Shown piece by piece: positions 1 to 11,522 of a stretch of 64,000 nt of DNA. How positions within the stretch are numbered: position 1 is the stretch's first letter; every line of letters starts with the position of its first letter. A program made the position numbers and the translations under genes. Source of the stretch: Cryptomeria japonica (Eukaryota; Streptophyta; Pinopsida; Cupressales; Cupressaceae); the NCBI RefSeq assembly GCF_030272615.1, contig NC_081405.1, positions 156,381,454 through 156,445,453 of the forward strand. The letters run 5' to 3'. The notes under the pieces are model-generated. The model worked only from the letters and a program-made list of their open reading frames with translations, did no database searches and was not told the origin of the DNA.

Positions 1-445
1 CAACATATCATTCTCATGTGCCAGCCTAATGCATTCCTTGGATCTGTCTTTAAGATATCTGCCAAGATTTTCTTCATTTTTTTTCCGTTCTTCAATCTCC
101 TTGGACATCCTCATAGTTAGGGCTTGCATTTTATTCTTCATGATATTGTTCTCCTGACTCATCTTCTGACATTGTTCTTTAAGGGAATTCTTCTCTTCAT
201 CATCTCGATTTTGTAAAAGTTCCTTCCTTCTAGCTTGAGTAGATGACAACCTCTCCTACAAGATAAGAATGAATTACTTTGTAAAGTTCAGCTCATCTTG
301 CAATTTCAAGTTTTTCATCCTTTCATCATCATAGTCTTCAAGAGCTCCTTCAAGTTGTTTCTCCATACTCATCTCCATGGATTCCAGATTCAGGATCTTC
401 CTTAAGCTATTAGACTTAATCCAAGGCACTAGGCTCTGATACCAA
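1..445 (-). pseudogene. 5' part of coiled-coil gag of a copia-type element (truncated by window)
   Basis: Read on the minus strand from the primer binding site, the frame encodes a highly charged, Lys/Glu/Gln-rich protein with heptad-like spacing, consistent with a long coiled coil. It contains the segment QALTMRMSKEIEERKK, which matches the segment GLTIRMSYEIENRRK in the gag of the element at 11523-19041. This is therefore a second copy of that family, entering the window from the left. Two in-frame stops lie near 255-276, so it is not intact. A Ty1/copia-type capsid or nucleic-acid-binding role is inferred from position (first ORF after LTR and PBS). Zinc knuckles, if present, lie outside the window. 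Confidence 0.6.
432..444 (-). other. Primer binding site (initiator Met-tRNA type)
   Basis: The minus strand reads TGGTATCAGAGCC, the typical plant Ty1/copia site complementary to the 3' end of initiator Met-tRNA. It lies one base inside the LTR edge at 446. This sets the element's orientation as minus and makes 446-1378 its 5' LTR. Confidence 0.85.
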
Positions 446-1378
446 TGGTTGGAATCCAAGAACACTAAGAGGAGGGGTGAATCAGTGTACTGACGGTGAG
501 ATAAATTTTAACCTTATTAACAAAGTGTTTTAGTAATCGGTAACCATAAAATAATAGAACAACGAGTATAAATAATGTCACCACAAGAACATACACCATA
601 ACACAAAGATTTATACATGGAAAACCTCAAAGAGGAAAAACCATAGTGGGATTGGTGACCAACAATATCCATCCACTAGCCAAATGAATAAATATTACAA
701 TAGGGGTCTGCACATGTAGGAAGTCCAACAACCTAGAGCATATTGTTCATCACAAAAGGAGCCCCATTGACTACAAACACCGAATAATAGTTTACAAGAA
801 AAATTATAAACTTAGAGAATGCATCTGCTATGCTAGATGAGTTCTAGTTTAAACACTATCTGTATCGGTTTCCACTATGTCCTCCTTTACTGGTAACTTG
901 ATTTACATACCAAACCTTTAAACCAATAACCAAGACCGACTACAGAATATTATATTCACATACATTTGATCAATATTGTTCGCACAATATCACATCACTA
1001 TATCTCACATCATATGTATATATCTCAATACCATATATTAAATATCCTAATCGGACTAACTTAAATACCCTTCCCAAACAAAAACATAAATGCCTTATGT
1101 CGGCTTACAATGATATTATAATTTATTTGCATGTCGGCCTAGACAAAAATAAATACATTAAAGTTCATGACCGATGTGGCTAATTGCTACCGTGTAGACC
1201 TGTCGGATCAATCTTCTATGTCAGCCTCATATATCGATTCCTAGTTTGCTAGTTTCCCTGAATGTTGGTTGTTGAATCATGAAGACTGGTGGGTATTGGT
1301 TAAGTGACCAACCCAAAATCATATGTGTTGCCATCAATGACAATCACAACTAAACCGAATGAGTGTCAATTGCCAACA
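446..1378 (-). repeat. 5' LTR of minus-strand copia-type element
   Basis: The LTR starts with TGGTTGG next to the PBS and ends in TTGCCAACA at 1378, giving TG...CA-type termini. It carries two blocks shared by the copia LTRs in this window: GGGGTGAATCA near 474 and a GGAAAAACCATAGTGGG block near 637. A short ATCAATGACAA segment lies before the right edge, as in the other copies. The partner LTR is outside the window. The right edge was chosen by analogy with the LTR ends at 27226 and 57203. Confidence 0.7.
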
Positions 1379-1675
1379 AAACCACCTACATATCACTCTA
1401 TTGTTGCAAAGGTGAATATACAAGCTACATATCCCTTACAAAATGTTGAGAAGATTCACACATCTAAAGGCCTGGATTCATTTGATGACTATCTACCTAT
1501 GAGGGGATCCTTTGGTTATATGGATATGCTTCTACATTTAGACTCCACATTGATGCCCATTAACCTAAATAGTGCACTTCACTCATCATTACTACAGATA
1601 GTCAAGGATAGATATGTTGGCATAGCTATGGTGAACATGATGGCTATAGATGATCCTACACAACTTGATACCTAG
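1379..1675 (+). other. Short open frame of unknown origin next to the LTR
   Basis: About 99 codons are open from the LTR edge to the stop at 1675. The frame starts upstream inside the LTR, so its apparent ATG at 1304 is not a real start. The peptide has no motif I recognise (it includes GLDSFDDYLPMRGSFGYMDM). It may be a fragment of a gene or element cut by the LTR insertion, or chance. Confidence 0.25.
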
Positions 1676-2159
1676 GTACATGCATGCAAACATGCATAAT
1701 TTGATTAAAAAACTATTAAATTAAATTTTTACTTTTATTTTTTATATAGTCCTAAAATATACATGTTACAAATTTCTATATATTTCTAAGTGTAGTTAGC
1801 TCATATTACTTCCAACTTGGGGATGAAGTGTGTACACAGGCGACACTCAATTGATGCAACTAGTGGACATGTGAGTTTTAAATATTTATACATACATGTT
1901 TATTTATATGTATATACATTCTTTTTAATATTGTAATGTAGAGAAAATTAGGTATTAGTTTTTCACTACTTAAATCAACTATATAATCTAATAATTACAA
2001 GATACATTGAAAGAGGATTGAATCTAATATATCTAGGCTCAATTCCAATGAGGAAACATCTGAGGTGTCGATTGGATTCAACTAGTTAGAGTTGATTATC
2101 CTCTTTATTAGTTGAATTGGGAATGAAATTAGGGTAAAACCATGAATAATTAAACTAAA
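1676..2159. other. AT-rich DNA with no recognisable feature
   Basis: This stretch is AT-rich with many short A and T runs and no long frame on either strand. I see no LTR edge, PBS or polypurine tract in it. Confidence 0.5.
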
Positions 2160-3096
2160 CTGATAGAAACAGTGAGATATAGATGTCCCACAGAGCCACA
2201 AACAAAGATCTAGACAAAAGAAGATGTTTATAACCTATTATCAAAAGTTCGACTTGATTTTTCAGAACCACTTGTAACACAAATTTTCCCTAGTCCACTG
2301 AATTTTCCACCATCAAAAGTTGAACCTATTCATCACTATCAAATCTACTGGATTTCCTAAGTACAACTCTTGTACCTATTTACTACACATAGAAAGAGAG
2401 GAAAATATGTTTGGAATAGTGCTTTGCCTTAGGTCAAACCCTAATTTTGGAATGAACCATGAAATTAAAATGATATATATAATGAAAGATTGTAACAAAA
2501 TAAGTTTACCTTTTGAGAGTAAGGTTGAAATGCTTGAACCAATAATGTATACCTTGATGAAGTTTTGTATGATCTTTGCACAAAGGTTTTAGGGTTTCAT
2601 GTAGGATGTCTTCATAAAACATTGATCATGGATGGAATCGTCAATACTTGAACTTGACTTCACTGCTTCTCCAATGCTTGATGAATGATTGATCACTTGC
2701 TGATTTGAATGTAATTGAGATCTTCAATTTGATTATAGGATTTATTAGCTTAGGATTTCAAATGAGAGGGGTGGACCTCCTTTAATACTTGTCATCCAAA
2801 AAAAAAATTGAATTTTCAAAATAGGCTGACACAGGATCAAATTTCTTGCTCAAGTGAAATGATCATTATGAGGCCCCGATTTAGGGTGTAATTAGGACGA
2901 CTAGAGTGTGGTATTCCCTAGTCTTGATTTCAAACTCCATAATGGGGAGGGAAATGGATAGGTAATGAAAATATAAGATTGAAATGGGGTGTGTACAGAA
3001 TTGATCCACAGTGCAATCGAGCATCAGAAGCTGGAACACCAAAGTGAGTCCTAGGTGAGGACGAAATTTTATGCGAGTACAATTTAGGACACTACA
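2160..3096 (-). repeat. Probable 3' LTR of a decayed minus-strand gypsy-like element
   Basis: Read on the minus strand, the sequence from 3096 begins TGTAGTGTCC, directly after a purine-rich tract (AAAGTGGGGATTAGA) that fits a polypurine tract. The left edge is uncertain; a TG near 2160 is a guess. No pol domain of this element is visible to the right, so it is truncated or heavily decayed. The frames 2320-2592 and 2881-3108 inside it are not convincing genes. Confidence 0.35.
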
Positions 3097-3112
3097 TCTA
3101 ATCCCCACTTTA
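3097..3112 (-). other. Candidate polypurine tract
   Basis: The minus strand is purine-rich here (AAAGTGGGGATTAGA) immediately before the candidate LTR start TGTAGTG. Such a tract primes plus-strand DNA synthesis in LTR retrotransposons. The assignment depends on the LTR call at 2160-3096. Confidence 0.35.
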
Positions 3113-3760
3113 GCGGGAGTATGAGACTAAGCATACACACAATAAAGTACGAAGTTGTATTGAAACACTTTCATCAAGATATCAAAGAGATAAGACACAC
3201 TAAGTCCCCAGGGACCTTAGCATCTTACTACTCTAATATTGAGATAAAAGGGATAGCATAAGAAAGGAGAAATGAAAGAACACATGACTGTACTAGCCTA
3301 GTAAGATTTTCTTAAAATGAAAAATACCAAATTAAAAAGAAAAAGGCTTAGTTTAAAAGGTAACTTGATAATTGAAAACATGTCATGGAGTGTGCAAAGA
3401 GTGAAACACTGAGTGAAGTGTATCCCCCCACATTAAAGCGATTGCAATCGCCTTATCAGGATAAATCTATTTAAAGTAGCATGCATCCAAAATACAATCA
3501 CGTTGCCACAATGAGATTCCCCCAAGAAAAGACAATTCAGAGGATAATGGTCACAAAACATTTATGAAAAAGTATATAAGGGATAGACTAAGTCTGGGGT
3601 TAGTATACTCTTATGATAAATAATGCATATCAAGGATATTTATATTGAATTGACCACATCCCCTAAATGTAAAGCAATAACAAAAACAATGAAAGAAGAG
3701 CACAAGTGGGTATGTGCACAAAGATGGTGGTCAAAAAAGTGGATACCACCTAAAAAAAAT
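3113..3760 (-). other. Non-coding 3' internal remnant of gypsy-like element
   Basis: No coding capacity is visible. The block contains CCCCCCACATTAAAGCG near 3427 and TGTGCACAAAGATGGTGGTC at 3715-3734. The second string recurs in inverted orientation at about 62490-62510, so both loci seem to carry the same repeat family in opposite orientation. Confidence 0.35.
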
Positions 3761-3779
3761 GTGAAAAAACAAGCAGCAT

Positions 3780-3920
3780 GTATGCGGTATTAAAATTTGC
3801 AATCACTGCGTAAACGCTTAGGTCCGTTGTCCCCGAGCTTGAAGCAAAGATACCGCATACATGGTGTTTTTAGGAAAGTGACCGCGTACACGGTTTTTAG
3901 TCCTAAAAAACCGCATACGC
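3780..3920. repeat. Cluster of CGTACACG-like short repeats, left
   Basis: Several variants of one 13-base motif lie within 140 bases: ACTGCGTAAACGC, ACCGCATACATGG, ACCGCGTACACGG and ACCGCATACGCAG. Two of them are joined by a TAGTCCTAAAA linker. Similar clusters occur at 20140-20295 and 61550-61670. Dense variant motifs at element edges resemble the subterminal repeats of plant DNA transposons, where transposase binds. That role is an inference. Confidence 0.45.
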
Positions 3921-4015
3921 AGTACTTGTCAAATTTTTTTTTTCTAAAAACAATTGGGTCTTATTTTCCTTGTGATCGCAACGTTTTTTTCTTCATTTTC
4001 CCCACTAAACTGCAA

Positions 4016-6600
4016 ATGGGCTACCACATTTCTCTAGCCAATGCTATGGATCAAGGTTAGTTTTGCTTAATTTTTGTTTTTATTTCTCTTTTATTCAATT
4101 TTTTTATGTTTTGAATTTAATTTCATTTATTTTTATTAGGTTTTTTAATTTTTTGTTTTAAAAACCAAATTTTGATAATCCAAAAAAACAACAACATGAT
4201 GCACCTCTTGAAAACCCCGAACAAAACCCACAAGATACACCTTGAGCTCCTCCTTTTGACCGTACACCTGATACATAGGAGAAATTGATTAATCTGTTAG
4301 GGCAAAACATGTCTAAAATAAATAGTCTGATTAATAAATTGAAAACATCTGAGCTTGAGCATCACAAATCCCTCACCACTAGCCTAGAAACATTAGCTAG
4401 TGGTGCTAGAGCCATTTCCACACAAATTACAAAATTGGAAAACTTTAGGGATATGTGTCATCAATACTATGCTAGTGGGTCATCATACAAGGGAGTGAAA
4501 AACAAAAATATTAGTAAACAATAAATATGTGCCCTTTTTATTGATCCTAAAACTGGTCAGTCGTTACCTCTTAATGCAAAGAGGTTTCCCATACATTGGT
4601 GGATGGTCTTTGATTATCCACCTTGTAATAATTATGAGGTGCCATTGTATTTTTTGAGAAAGTATACTGTGATTTTGTCCTCAATGTGTGGCCAAACTAT
4701 TTTGACATGAGAGAGTTCCATGGTAGAGGTGGCGGCTCTGCCCAAGATAGACCTGGAGCCCCTAGGCGATTGTCCCCGGAGAGTTGCAGCCCCCTAGCAC
4801 CCAAACCCAAGGTGCATCAAGTTGTCCCTGTAGAGATAAAAGATTCAATAAAGATACAGACTTGCCACAACATTGACTGGTGCCATCATCCATCATGGGA
4901 CATAGTTAGCACACCCTCTTGTACTGGATGATGAGCCATTAGTTCCTCTAGGTGGTGACAGAGAGCCCATTCAACATATGTGTGTCAGTTGCTCAAGGAT
5001 ATGCACAGGGAAGGATGATGAGGCCACTGTAGATGGATCCACATCTCATTCATGCATGATTTTTGGGAGTAGATGTTAGACCTGCATGACTGAGGATGTG
5101 GCGCTGACAGACGAGTTGATGGACATGTCGTTTGGCCATCAGCTACAGACATAGGTGTGTTGATTTGAATTCATAGCATTTTATTTATCAGTCACTTTAA
5201 ATTTGTAATTACATAAATGAATTTTAATTTATACATTGATTAAAAATGATACAAATAATATGTATTTTAGGACGCAGTAGCGGTATCCCATATTCCTCCC
5301 GCAATTACTACAGCTGCAACTTCGATGCCTAAGGTGTAAATTTTGTAGCATGTTAAAATAGAATAGTACACTTTGAATTCAAAAAAATTACAAGATATAC
5401 TAACTGTCTTTAATGATTGGTCCAATTTTTGGTTTGTAGGTGTTGATAGGGCACCAAATGTCACAGATTCATGACATCACACTCTCAGCAATCGATTTTG
5501 GCCTACAAGGCTATATGGTATCATATTTTGTACACCATTTTTTATGTATTGTTTTGATGGAATATGAAAGTCCTTTCATTTTAGATTTTTAAAATTATAT
5601 TTAATATATTATCTGTACTAATATCTCATGTTAATTTTGATTTTTTAGGCTACCCCCTCCACATCTAGGCATCGTCCTAAGCAAAAGAATTCCTCAAAGA
5701 TGCCAAAACATGGGAAGAAGGTAATTTGACACATTTTTAGTTGTATAATTGTTTGAAAATGTTGAAATTGTCTTAGTTGGGATTTGTAGTTTGATTAGTG
5801 TTTTTTTGTCTTACATGTACAATGGCCATTGAGCTATGTGGATTTGTTGAATGCACCAGATTAACTCGTGGATCGAGAGAGGGCCGAGGTATGCATCTTT
5901 ATTTTATTTTCTTGATTTCATGATTATATGCACATGTCCATGTGAACTTGTGATAAATTATAATTTATAATTTTTTCATATAGGAAATATCCATAGCTAC
6001 TTCATCAATGGCGAGCCCTCCTCCATGCACTGGAGAAGCATCTCAGGATCCAATACACTTTTATTTGATATATTACATTGATTGTTTTTAACCTACAATA
6101 CTTATCATTATATTAATTGTATTTAATATTTGATCATTTTTTGTATAGGTAATAGTGATAGTTTCTCCATCGATGGTGAGCCATCCTCAGTCCATTGGAG
6201 AAGCATCTCAGGCACCAATACGTCATTGTTCTCTATATTATAGTTTTTAATTGTTTTTGATGTATTTATGTTAGTGCGTTATATTAATTGTACATTTAAT
6301 CTACAATAGCCCCCTTCTCAGTTCGTCCATAACGTGGATCCTTTTAAGTTTGTCTTCAAGAAAACTCCTAAGACTAACAAGGAGAGGAGAGTGAAGACAT
6401 TAGATCCGAGATTAGCCAATAAGATAATCTACATTTCAATTGCAAAAAATTATATTTAAATGCATAGTTATGTTGTTAATTGTGAACCATTTCCTACAAA
6501 AGAATTCTAACTTGGCTTTTGAATTGTGGTTTTGCATCCATCTATAGAGCCGCATACTACATCGAAGAGGCTCGATTTTGATGATCCACCACAAGTTTAG
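4016..6600 (+). pseudogene. Intron-containing pseudogene, unknown transposon-like protein
   Basis: The plus strand shows a series of coding-like blocks separated by AT-rich introns with GT/AG edges. A first exon would be 4016-4056, starting MGYHISLANAMDQ and ending at CAAG|GTTAG. A second block (about 4157-4720) includes a Ser/Lys-rich helical stretch (4285-4524) and then a segment ending YFLRKYTVILSSMCGQ. Later blocks lie near 5270-5335, 5650-5720, 5984-6054, 6148-6223 and 6310-6460. The last block, 6546-6600, ends in TAG. Stops interrupt the second block (for example near 4243, 4276 and 4522). I do not recognise the family. It faces inward from the left motif cluster and converges on the minus gene at 9358-11517, which suggests one transposon carrying two genes. 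Confidence 0.35.
5984..6230 (+). repeat. Duplicated exon pair
   Basis: Two blocks of about 70 bases (5984-6054 and 6148-6223) are near copies. Both encode a Ser/Pro-rich peptide ending GEASQDPI or GEASQAPI, with similar T-rich DNA after each. The shared frame and shared upstream AG support a tandem exon duplication in the pseudogene at 4016-6600. Confidence 0.45.
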
Positions 6601-7150
6601 GATCATATAGTGTTAGTTGTGGTCATAGAATGATCAATACATGTAGATGTATTATAAATTTTTATTGTATATCAATTTGGACATGACATATGCCACATTT
6701 TTGTAATACTTGTATTGAGTTGGCAGACATGCCTTTTTTTAATATATATAAATGTTGATATTCGATCCAATAAATGTGTTATGAGTTTGTTATTGTGTAT
6801 TCGTTGTATTTTGTGGTTGCCCTTTTATAAATTTAATTTATCATTTACCTATGTAATCAACAATATGAATATAAACAACAAAAATCTATGATATAAAACA
6901 TTGCAATCATGGAATATGATTTGATAAAATTTCTAAAATGTTGAATTAACCCTACAAAACTCCTTGTATTTAGTTCATTATTGTGTATTTTTTGTATTTG
7001 GTGGCTTCCCTTTTATAAATTTAAATGAATATTTTCCTATGTAATCAATAATATGAATATAAACAACAATATGTGTGTGGTGCGAGAGCACCATCATGCT
7101 CACAATGGTCAAATTTTGGTTCTCGTGTTTGGGGTCATTTGGATCAAAGA
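6601..7150. other. AT-rich spacer, no feature seen
   Basis: The stretch is T- and A-rich and contains a duplicated phrase (TGTATT...TGTGGTTGCCCTTTTATAAATTTAA near 6800 and a close copy near 6985). It has no credible coding frame. The duplicated phrase may be the edge of an old insertion. Confidence 0.4.
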
Positions 7151-7154
7151 TGTA

Positions 7155-7291
7155 AAAGTTTCTCAATTGTTGTCAAAGTTGCTTAATTATTGTCAAAGTT
7201 GTCAAAATTGTCAATGTTTGGCTTCATTTGGATAAAAGATGTAAAATTTGCTCAGTTGTTGTCAAAGTTGCTCAGTTGCAGTCGAAGTTGT
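7155..7291. repeat. Short degenerate TTGTCAAAGTTGC repeats
   Basis: The core TTGTCAAAGTTG recurs several times with small changes, just before the 360-bp array. The frames 7053-7235 and 7228-7506 overlap it and are not credible genes. Confidence 0.5.
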
Positions 7292-8880
7292 CAAAGTTGC
7301 AAGATAGGATAGAATTGATTTCATTCATAGTGTGCACAAACCAATGTCACAAGCACATTTGGGTGGGAAGGTTTACACAAGGAGTACTCCTCTCATGCAT
7401 CCCAAAGGGTCAAAATGTCAAGAGTCATACCTTACCGACGCGATCTCTCAAGTGCCTTGAGTCCAAACAATTGTCAAACTTTGACAGACTATTTCTTCCA
7501 ATCTAGGACATATGTGAGCGATCCATTTGAACCTGTAGGGTCACATGAGGCTCCTCTATAATGGCCTATCTTGGTTTCTGAGGACTCGGAGCCATTTTCA
7601 ATTGGTAGCATTTTTTCTTTTGCAACAAAAACCGTTAGTTGCATGCAATGCAAAGTTGCAAAATGAGCTAGAATTGATTCAGTTCATCCTATGCAAAAAC
7701 TGATGTCATGAGCACGTCTAGGTGGGAAGTTATACACTAGGAATTCTCCTCTCATGCATCCCAAAGCATTGGAATGTCAATAGTCATACCCTACCGGCGC
7801 GATCTCTCAAGTGCTCTGAGTCCAAAAAATTGTCAAACTTTGACAGATCGTTTCTTCCAATCCAGGACACATATGATCAATTTGTTTGAACTTGTGGGGT
7901 CATATGAGGCTCCTCTACACTGTTCTATCTTGTTTTTTTGATGACTTGGATCCATTTTCAATTGGTACCATTTTTTGGCCTATTACAAAAACTGTCAGTT
8001 GCATGCAATGCAAAGTTGCAAGATAGGCTATAATTTATTCCATTCAACTCGTGCACAAACCGATGTCACAAATGCATCCAGGTGGGTAGATTTATGCTAG
8101 GCATGCTCCTCTCATGCATCCCAAAGCACCGGAACGTCAAGAGCCATACCCTACCGGCATGATCTCTTAACTGCCCTAAGTCCAAAAATATGTCAAACTT
8201 TGACGGACTATTTCTTCCAATCCAGGACATATATGATTAATCTGTTTGAACATGTGGGGTCATGTGAGGCTCCTCTATAATGACCTATCTCAGTTTCTAA
8301 CGATTCAGAGCCATTTTCAATTGGTAGCATTTTTTTGCTTGCTGCAAAAATTGTAAGTTGCTTGCAATGCAAAGTTACAAGATAGGCTAGAATTGATTCG
8401 GTTCGTCCTATGCACAAATTGATGTCACAAACACATCTAGGTGGGCATTTTTACGCTAGGCATGCTCCTCTCATGCATCCCAAAGTGTCAAAACATTGAG
8501 AGTCATATCCTACCAGCGTGATCTCTCAAGTGCCCTAAGTCTAAATAATTGTCAAACTTTGACGAACTGTTTCTTCCAATCCAGGACAGATGTGATTGAT
8601 CTGTTTGAATCTATGGGGTTGCATGAGGCTCCTCTATAATGTCTTATCTCTTTTTTTTACGACTTAGAGCCATTTTTAATTGGTAGCATTTTTTCCCTGT
8701 TGTAAAAACTCTCAGTTGCATGCAATGCAAAGTTGCAAGATAGGCTGGAATTGATTCAGTTCGTCCTATGCACAAATCGACATCACGGACATGTCCAGGT
8801 GGGTAGGTTTATGCTAGGAATTATCTTCTCTTGCATCCTAAAGCATTGGAACATTGAGAGCCATACCCTATTGATGTGAT
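7292..8880. repeat. Tandem array, period about 359-360 bp, about 4.4 copies
   Basis: The phrase CAAAGTTGCAAGATAGG or a close variant recurs at about 7292, 7651, 8011, 8370 and 8728. The phrase CTCCTCTCATGCATCCCAAAG recurs with the same spacing at about 7387, 7746, 8106 and 8465. Units differ by scattered substitutions. The last copy is partial and ends near 8880. A period near 360 is about two nucleosome repeats, a common satellite size. The array lies between two convergent pseudogenes, and no frame is conserved across units. Confidence 0.9.
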
Positions 8881-9126
8881 TTAGAAGTTGCTTGACAACT
8901 TTTTTGACAATGTTTTTGAAAATAATGACAATTTTTGCTCAAATTCTATCTAGACTCAATCTATGACTCCTATGACTTGATAATGACTTAACTAATTCTC
9001 CATGATTATACAAGAATCAATAATTCTCATGATTGACCTTATCACATCACATAAACTCAAAACATAGTCACAAAACATAAACACTAAAAATAGTCACAAA
9101 ACATTATAACATATTATTCAAAAATT
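8881..9126. other. AT-rich spacer, no feature seen
   Basis: This is simple AT-rich sequence with repeated ATGACTT and AACATAGTCACAAAA phrases. There is no coding frame of note. It may hold the 3' untranslated region of the minus gene to its right. Confidence 0.4.
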
Positions 9127-9366
9127 TGCCTCTAAATATGGTCAAATCAGCTCTTGGTTATTTGAATATACAAAAAAATGTCTTACAAATCATCTCATGG
9201 GATTTTTATACAAAATTTGGCATTACAATATGTGCAATTTAGCTCATCGCCATTTTAATTTACAAAATTTGGCATCTAAATATGTACAAATCAGCTCATT
9301 GCCATTTAAATATACAAACTTATGCCCATAAATATGTACAAATCAGCTTATGGGTATTTATATACA
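9127..9366. repeat. Short tandem repeat, period about 46-53 bp, about 5 copies
   Basis: Variants of AAATATGTACAAATCAGCTC recur, with the CAGCTC part near 9150, 9196, 9244, 9296 and 9349. The repeats abut the 3' end of the minus-strand pseudogene at 9358. Confidence 0.7.
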
Positions 9367-11517
9367 AAAAATGAATATAGAACAATTTGTCGATGATATA
9401 TAAAAAATTATCAAAATCATTCTACTCTGAACCATAGAATCAATCAAGTGAGCCTTAATGATCGACTCTAAGTCAAGTATTTCCTCGTGGTCAAATTCGG
9501 GAACTTTCCATAAAATCTTGTTATGAGGTCTACCACGATACTTCATCAAATGAATATTTGTTGCAAAAACAAGGTTAGAGAAATAAAGAATATGTCTCTG
9601 TGTTTCAAAATTCTTGAACAACCAAACATTAGAATTATTGATAGGGTATCTCCTAAGCCATGTTCCTGTCATGACAACAGACCCTATTGAGTACTCAATA
9701 CCCTCTCCATCAATGATTGTGGTTCTCAATTTTTTTTTAGGCTCAACACAATGACACAAATAGTAATCCCTTCCTTCATTATTCTCTTCTACAACAACTG
9801 CATATACATGACCTGAATTTTATAATTAATACCAAAAATAAAGTGTGATGTACAACAAAATGAACCAAAAAGAATACTTGCAAAAAAAATAACCCAAAAA
9901 ATCACCGAAATCCACTAGGTCAGATGCATGGTCAGAATCCACCGATGTCTCCATCTAGCTCAATTGTATTGCTTTGGGAATTTGATATGTATCAATGGGA
10001 ACCAACGGTCTACAAGACCATTTGTCAACCCACTCTTGTGATTCACATTCTTCCCACAAATAATGCATGCATGAAGAGCAAAAACATACCATCTATCTTG
10101 TATAAATTACCAGTGAACTTGCATTTGAAGTCATAAATGAGTGCATGTCACTCGATCCTATAACTTTACAAAAATATAGATAGTTTTCAATGTTAGATTC
10201 AGTGATCAACCAAAAATATCTATGAATCATTGGCGTACCTAGATTACCTGGACCCATCATAGAGTTACACCATCGCACAATTGTTTCTACATCTCTCAAC
10301 TCAACACCACCTTTGTACTTCAAATCTTCTCTAGCTAGGGATCTTTTTACACATGCTCCTACACAATTGTGCTCTCCCTTACCATGTCCAACCTCAATGA
10401 AATTCCAAAAATGTTGTATACCACTTGTCAACCTATAAAACATCCTTGCATTCTTGAATTGTTCGGTGCAATTATCTAACCATATTAAGTGTCAGTTGTA
10501 TTGTATGTTTCTTTCTTTTAAATTATCATAGAAAAATTTAAAGGATCTTTGTACAAACTCTGATGAATGAGTACGATCATCATTTATGGAGAAGTGATAC
10601 TCTCTTACAACCTTTCTATCCTCTTCTGTGCTATCATTTGTATGCATGAATGCTATGTATACAAAAATAGAAACTTGTGTAGAATGATAATGCATATATT
10701 GCACATCATTTTGAGGTTGTCATGTATAATATTCAACAAAATCAACAATAGAGAAAATGGTGCCAAGAGGAAATGTGTCCATACATAACGTGAATTTCTC
10801 ATCTAACCATCAAGCTCTATGTGTATGCATTATGTACTCATAAACTAGTCTCTTGAAACATTTTCATAAATTTAGCTACACATATATCATTTTTGACTAA
10901 CTCACATCTCTTCAAATATTTTCCATCTTTAACTCCATATGTGACTATCTTGTATTTTCCAAAAGAAAATAGTTTCCTACCAATTTCATGTGTGTCTACC
11001 AAATGTACACATCTTGGTAAACATTGCAAAGCACCACATATAGTACAAGAACCTTCCAAACAAGGCATCTTATAATAAATGCAACCATCATGCCTATTAT
11101 ATAGCACACTTGAAATAAGTTCTCTTACCGACTTAGGAGGTGCTTGTATATTGCATTCCTGCAAAACATCGTTAGTGTGCAAAGTAGAACAAATATGACA
11201 AAAAATATCATAGTGCATGGAAAATTCAATATGCATCCTACAACAACACGTGGTGCATACATGATTAATCTTAGTATAAAAAGGTTTTTCCATTTCAAAA
11301 AATCTTTGAGAAATTCTTATTTGAGGAAACTTTTCAAGGAATCTTTCATAAAAAAAATTTTGAGTCATATCCAAATAGTTTTTGGCATGTGGCTCATGAT
11401 TTGTAGACCCGATTCACCTTCTAACAACATCTCTTTGGTTGGGCAAAACTCTTATGTTGTCATGCCAAAAAAATTCAATTAATGCTCTTAGTGCATCAAC
11501 AACCTTGTCCTTGCATG
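9358..11517 (-). pseudogene. C-terminal part of unknown transposon-associated protein (HGKG motif), broken
   Basis: Four minus-strand frames follow in order: 11374-10838, 10704-10492, 10443-10093 and 9759-9358. The first contains a Cys-rich stretch (CTTCCCRMHIEF and later CTICGALQCLPRCVH), suggestive of metal binding. The third contains GHGKGEHNCVGACVKRSL. I recall similar (S/G)HGKGxxDGxGxxxKR signatures in uncharacterised eukaryotic proteins that often look mobile-element derived, but I cannot name a family with certainty. Upstream (11440-11517) coding similarity continues in another frame and includes ALRALIEFFWHDN. Stops and frameshifts separate the pieces. The gene continues at 19047-19786, on the far side of the copia-type insertion. 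Confidence 0.5.
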
Positions 11518-11522
11518 GTAGT
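11518..11522. repeat. Target-site duplication GTAGT, left copy
   Basis: GTAGT sits immediately left of the LTR start TGATGAATAC and recurs immediately right of the other LTR at 19042-19046. Five bases is the usual size for LTR retrotransposons. Confidence 0.9.

Noticed and set aside
432-444. Possible tRNA genes at the TGGTATCAGAGC sites
   Set aside because: Only the 12-13 base primer complement is present, beside LTR edges. No cloverleaf sequence surrounds it.
1304-1378. ATG start of the 123-codon frame ending at 1675
   Set aside because: The start and first 25 codons lie inside the LTR, so this cannot be the native start.
7292-8880. CRISPR-like array
   Set aside because: The repeats are about 360 bp long with no short unique spacers, and this is a plant-type genome.
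10567-11482. Plus-strand frames 10567-10788, 10893-11075 and 11144-11482
   Set aside because: They are antisense to the minus-strand pseudogene, which has recognisable motif content.
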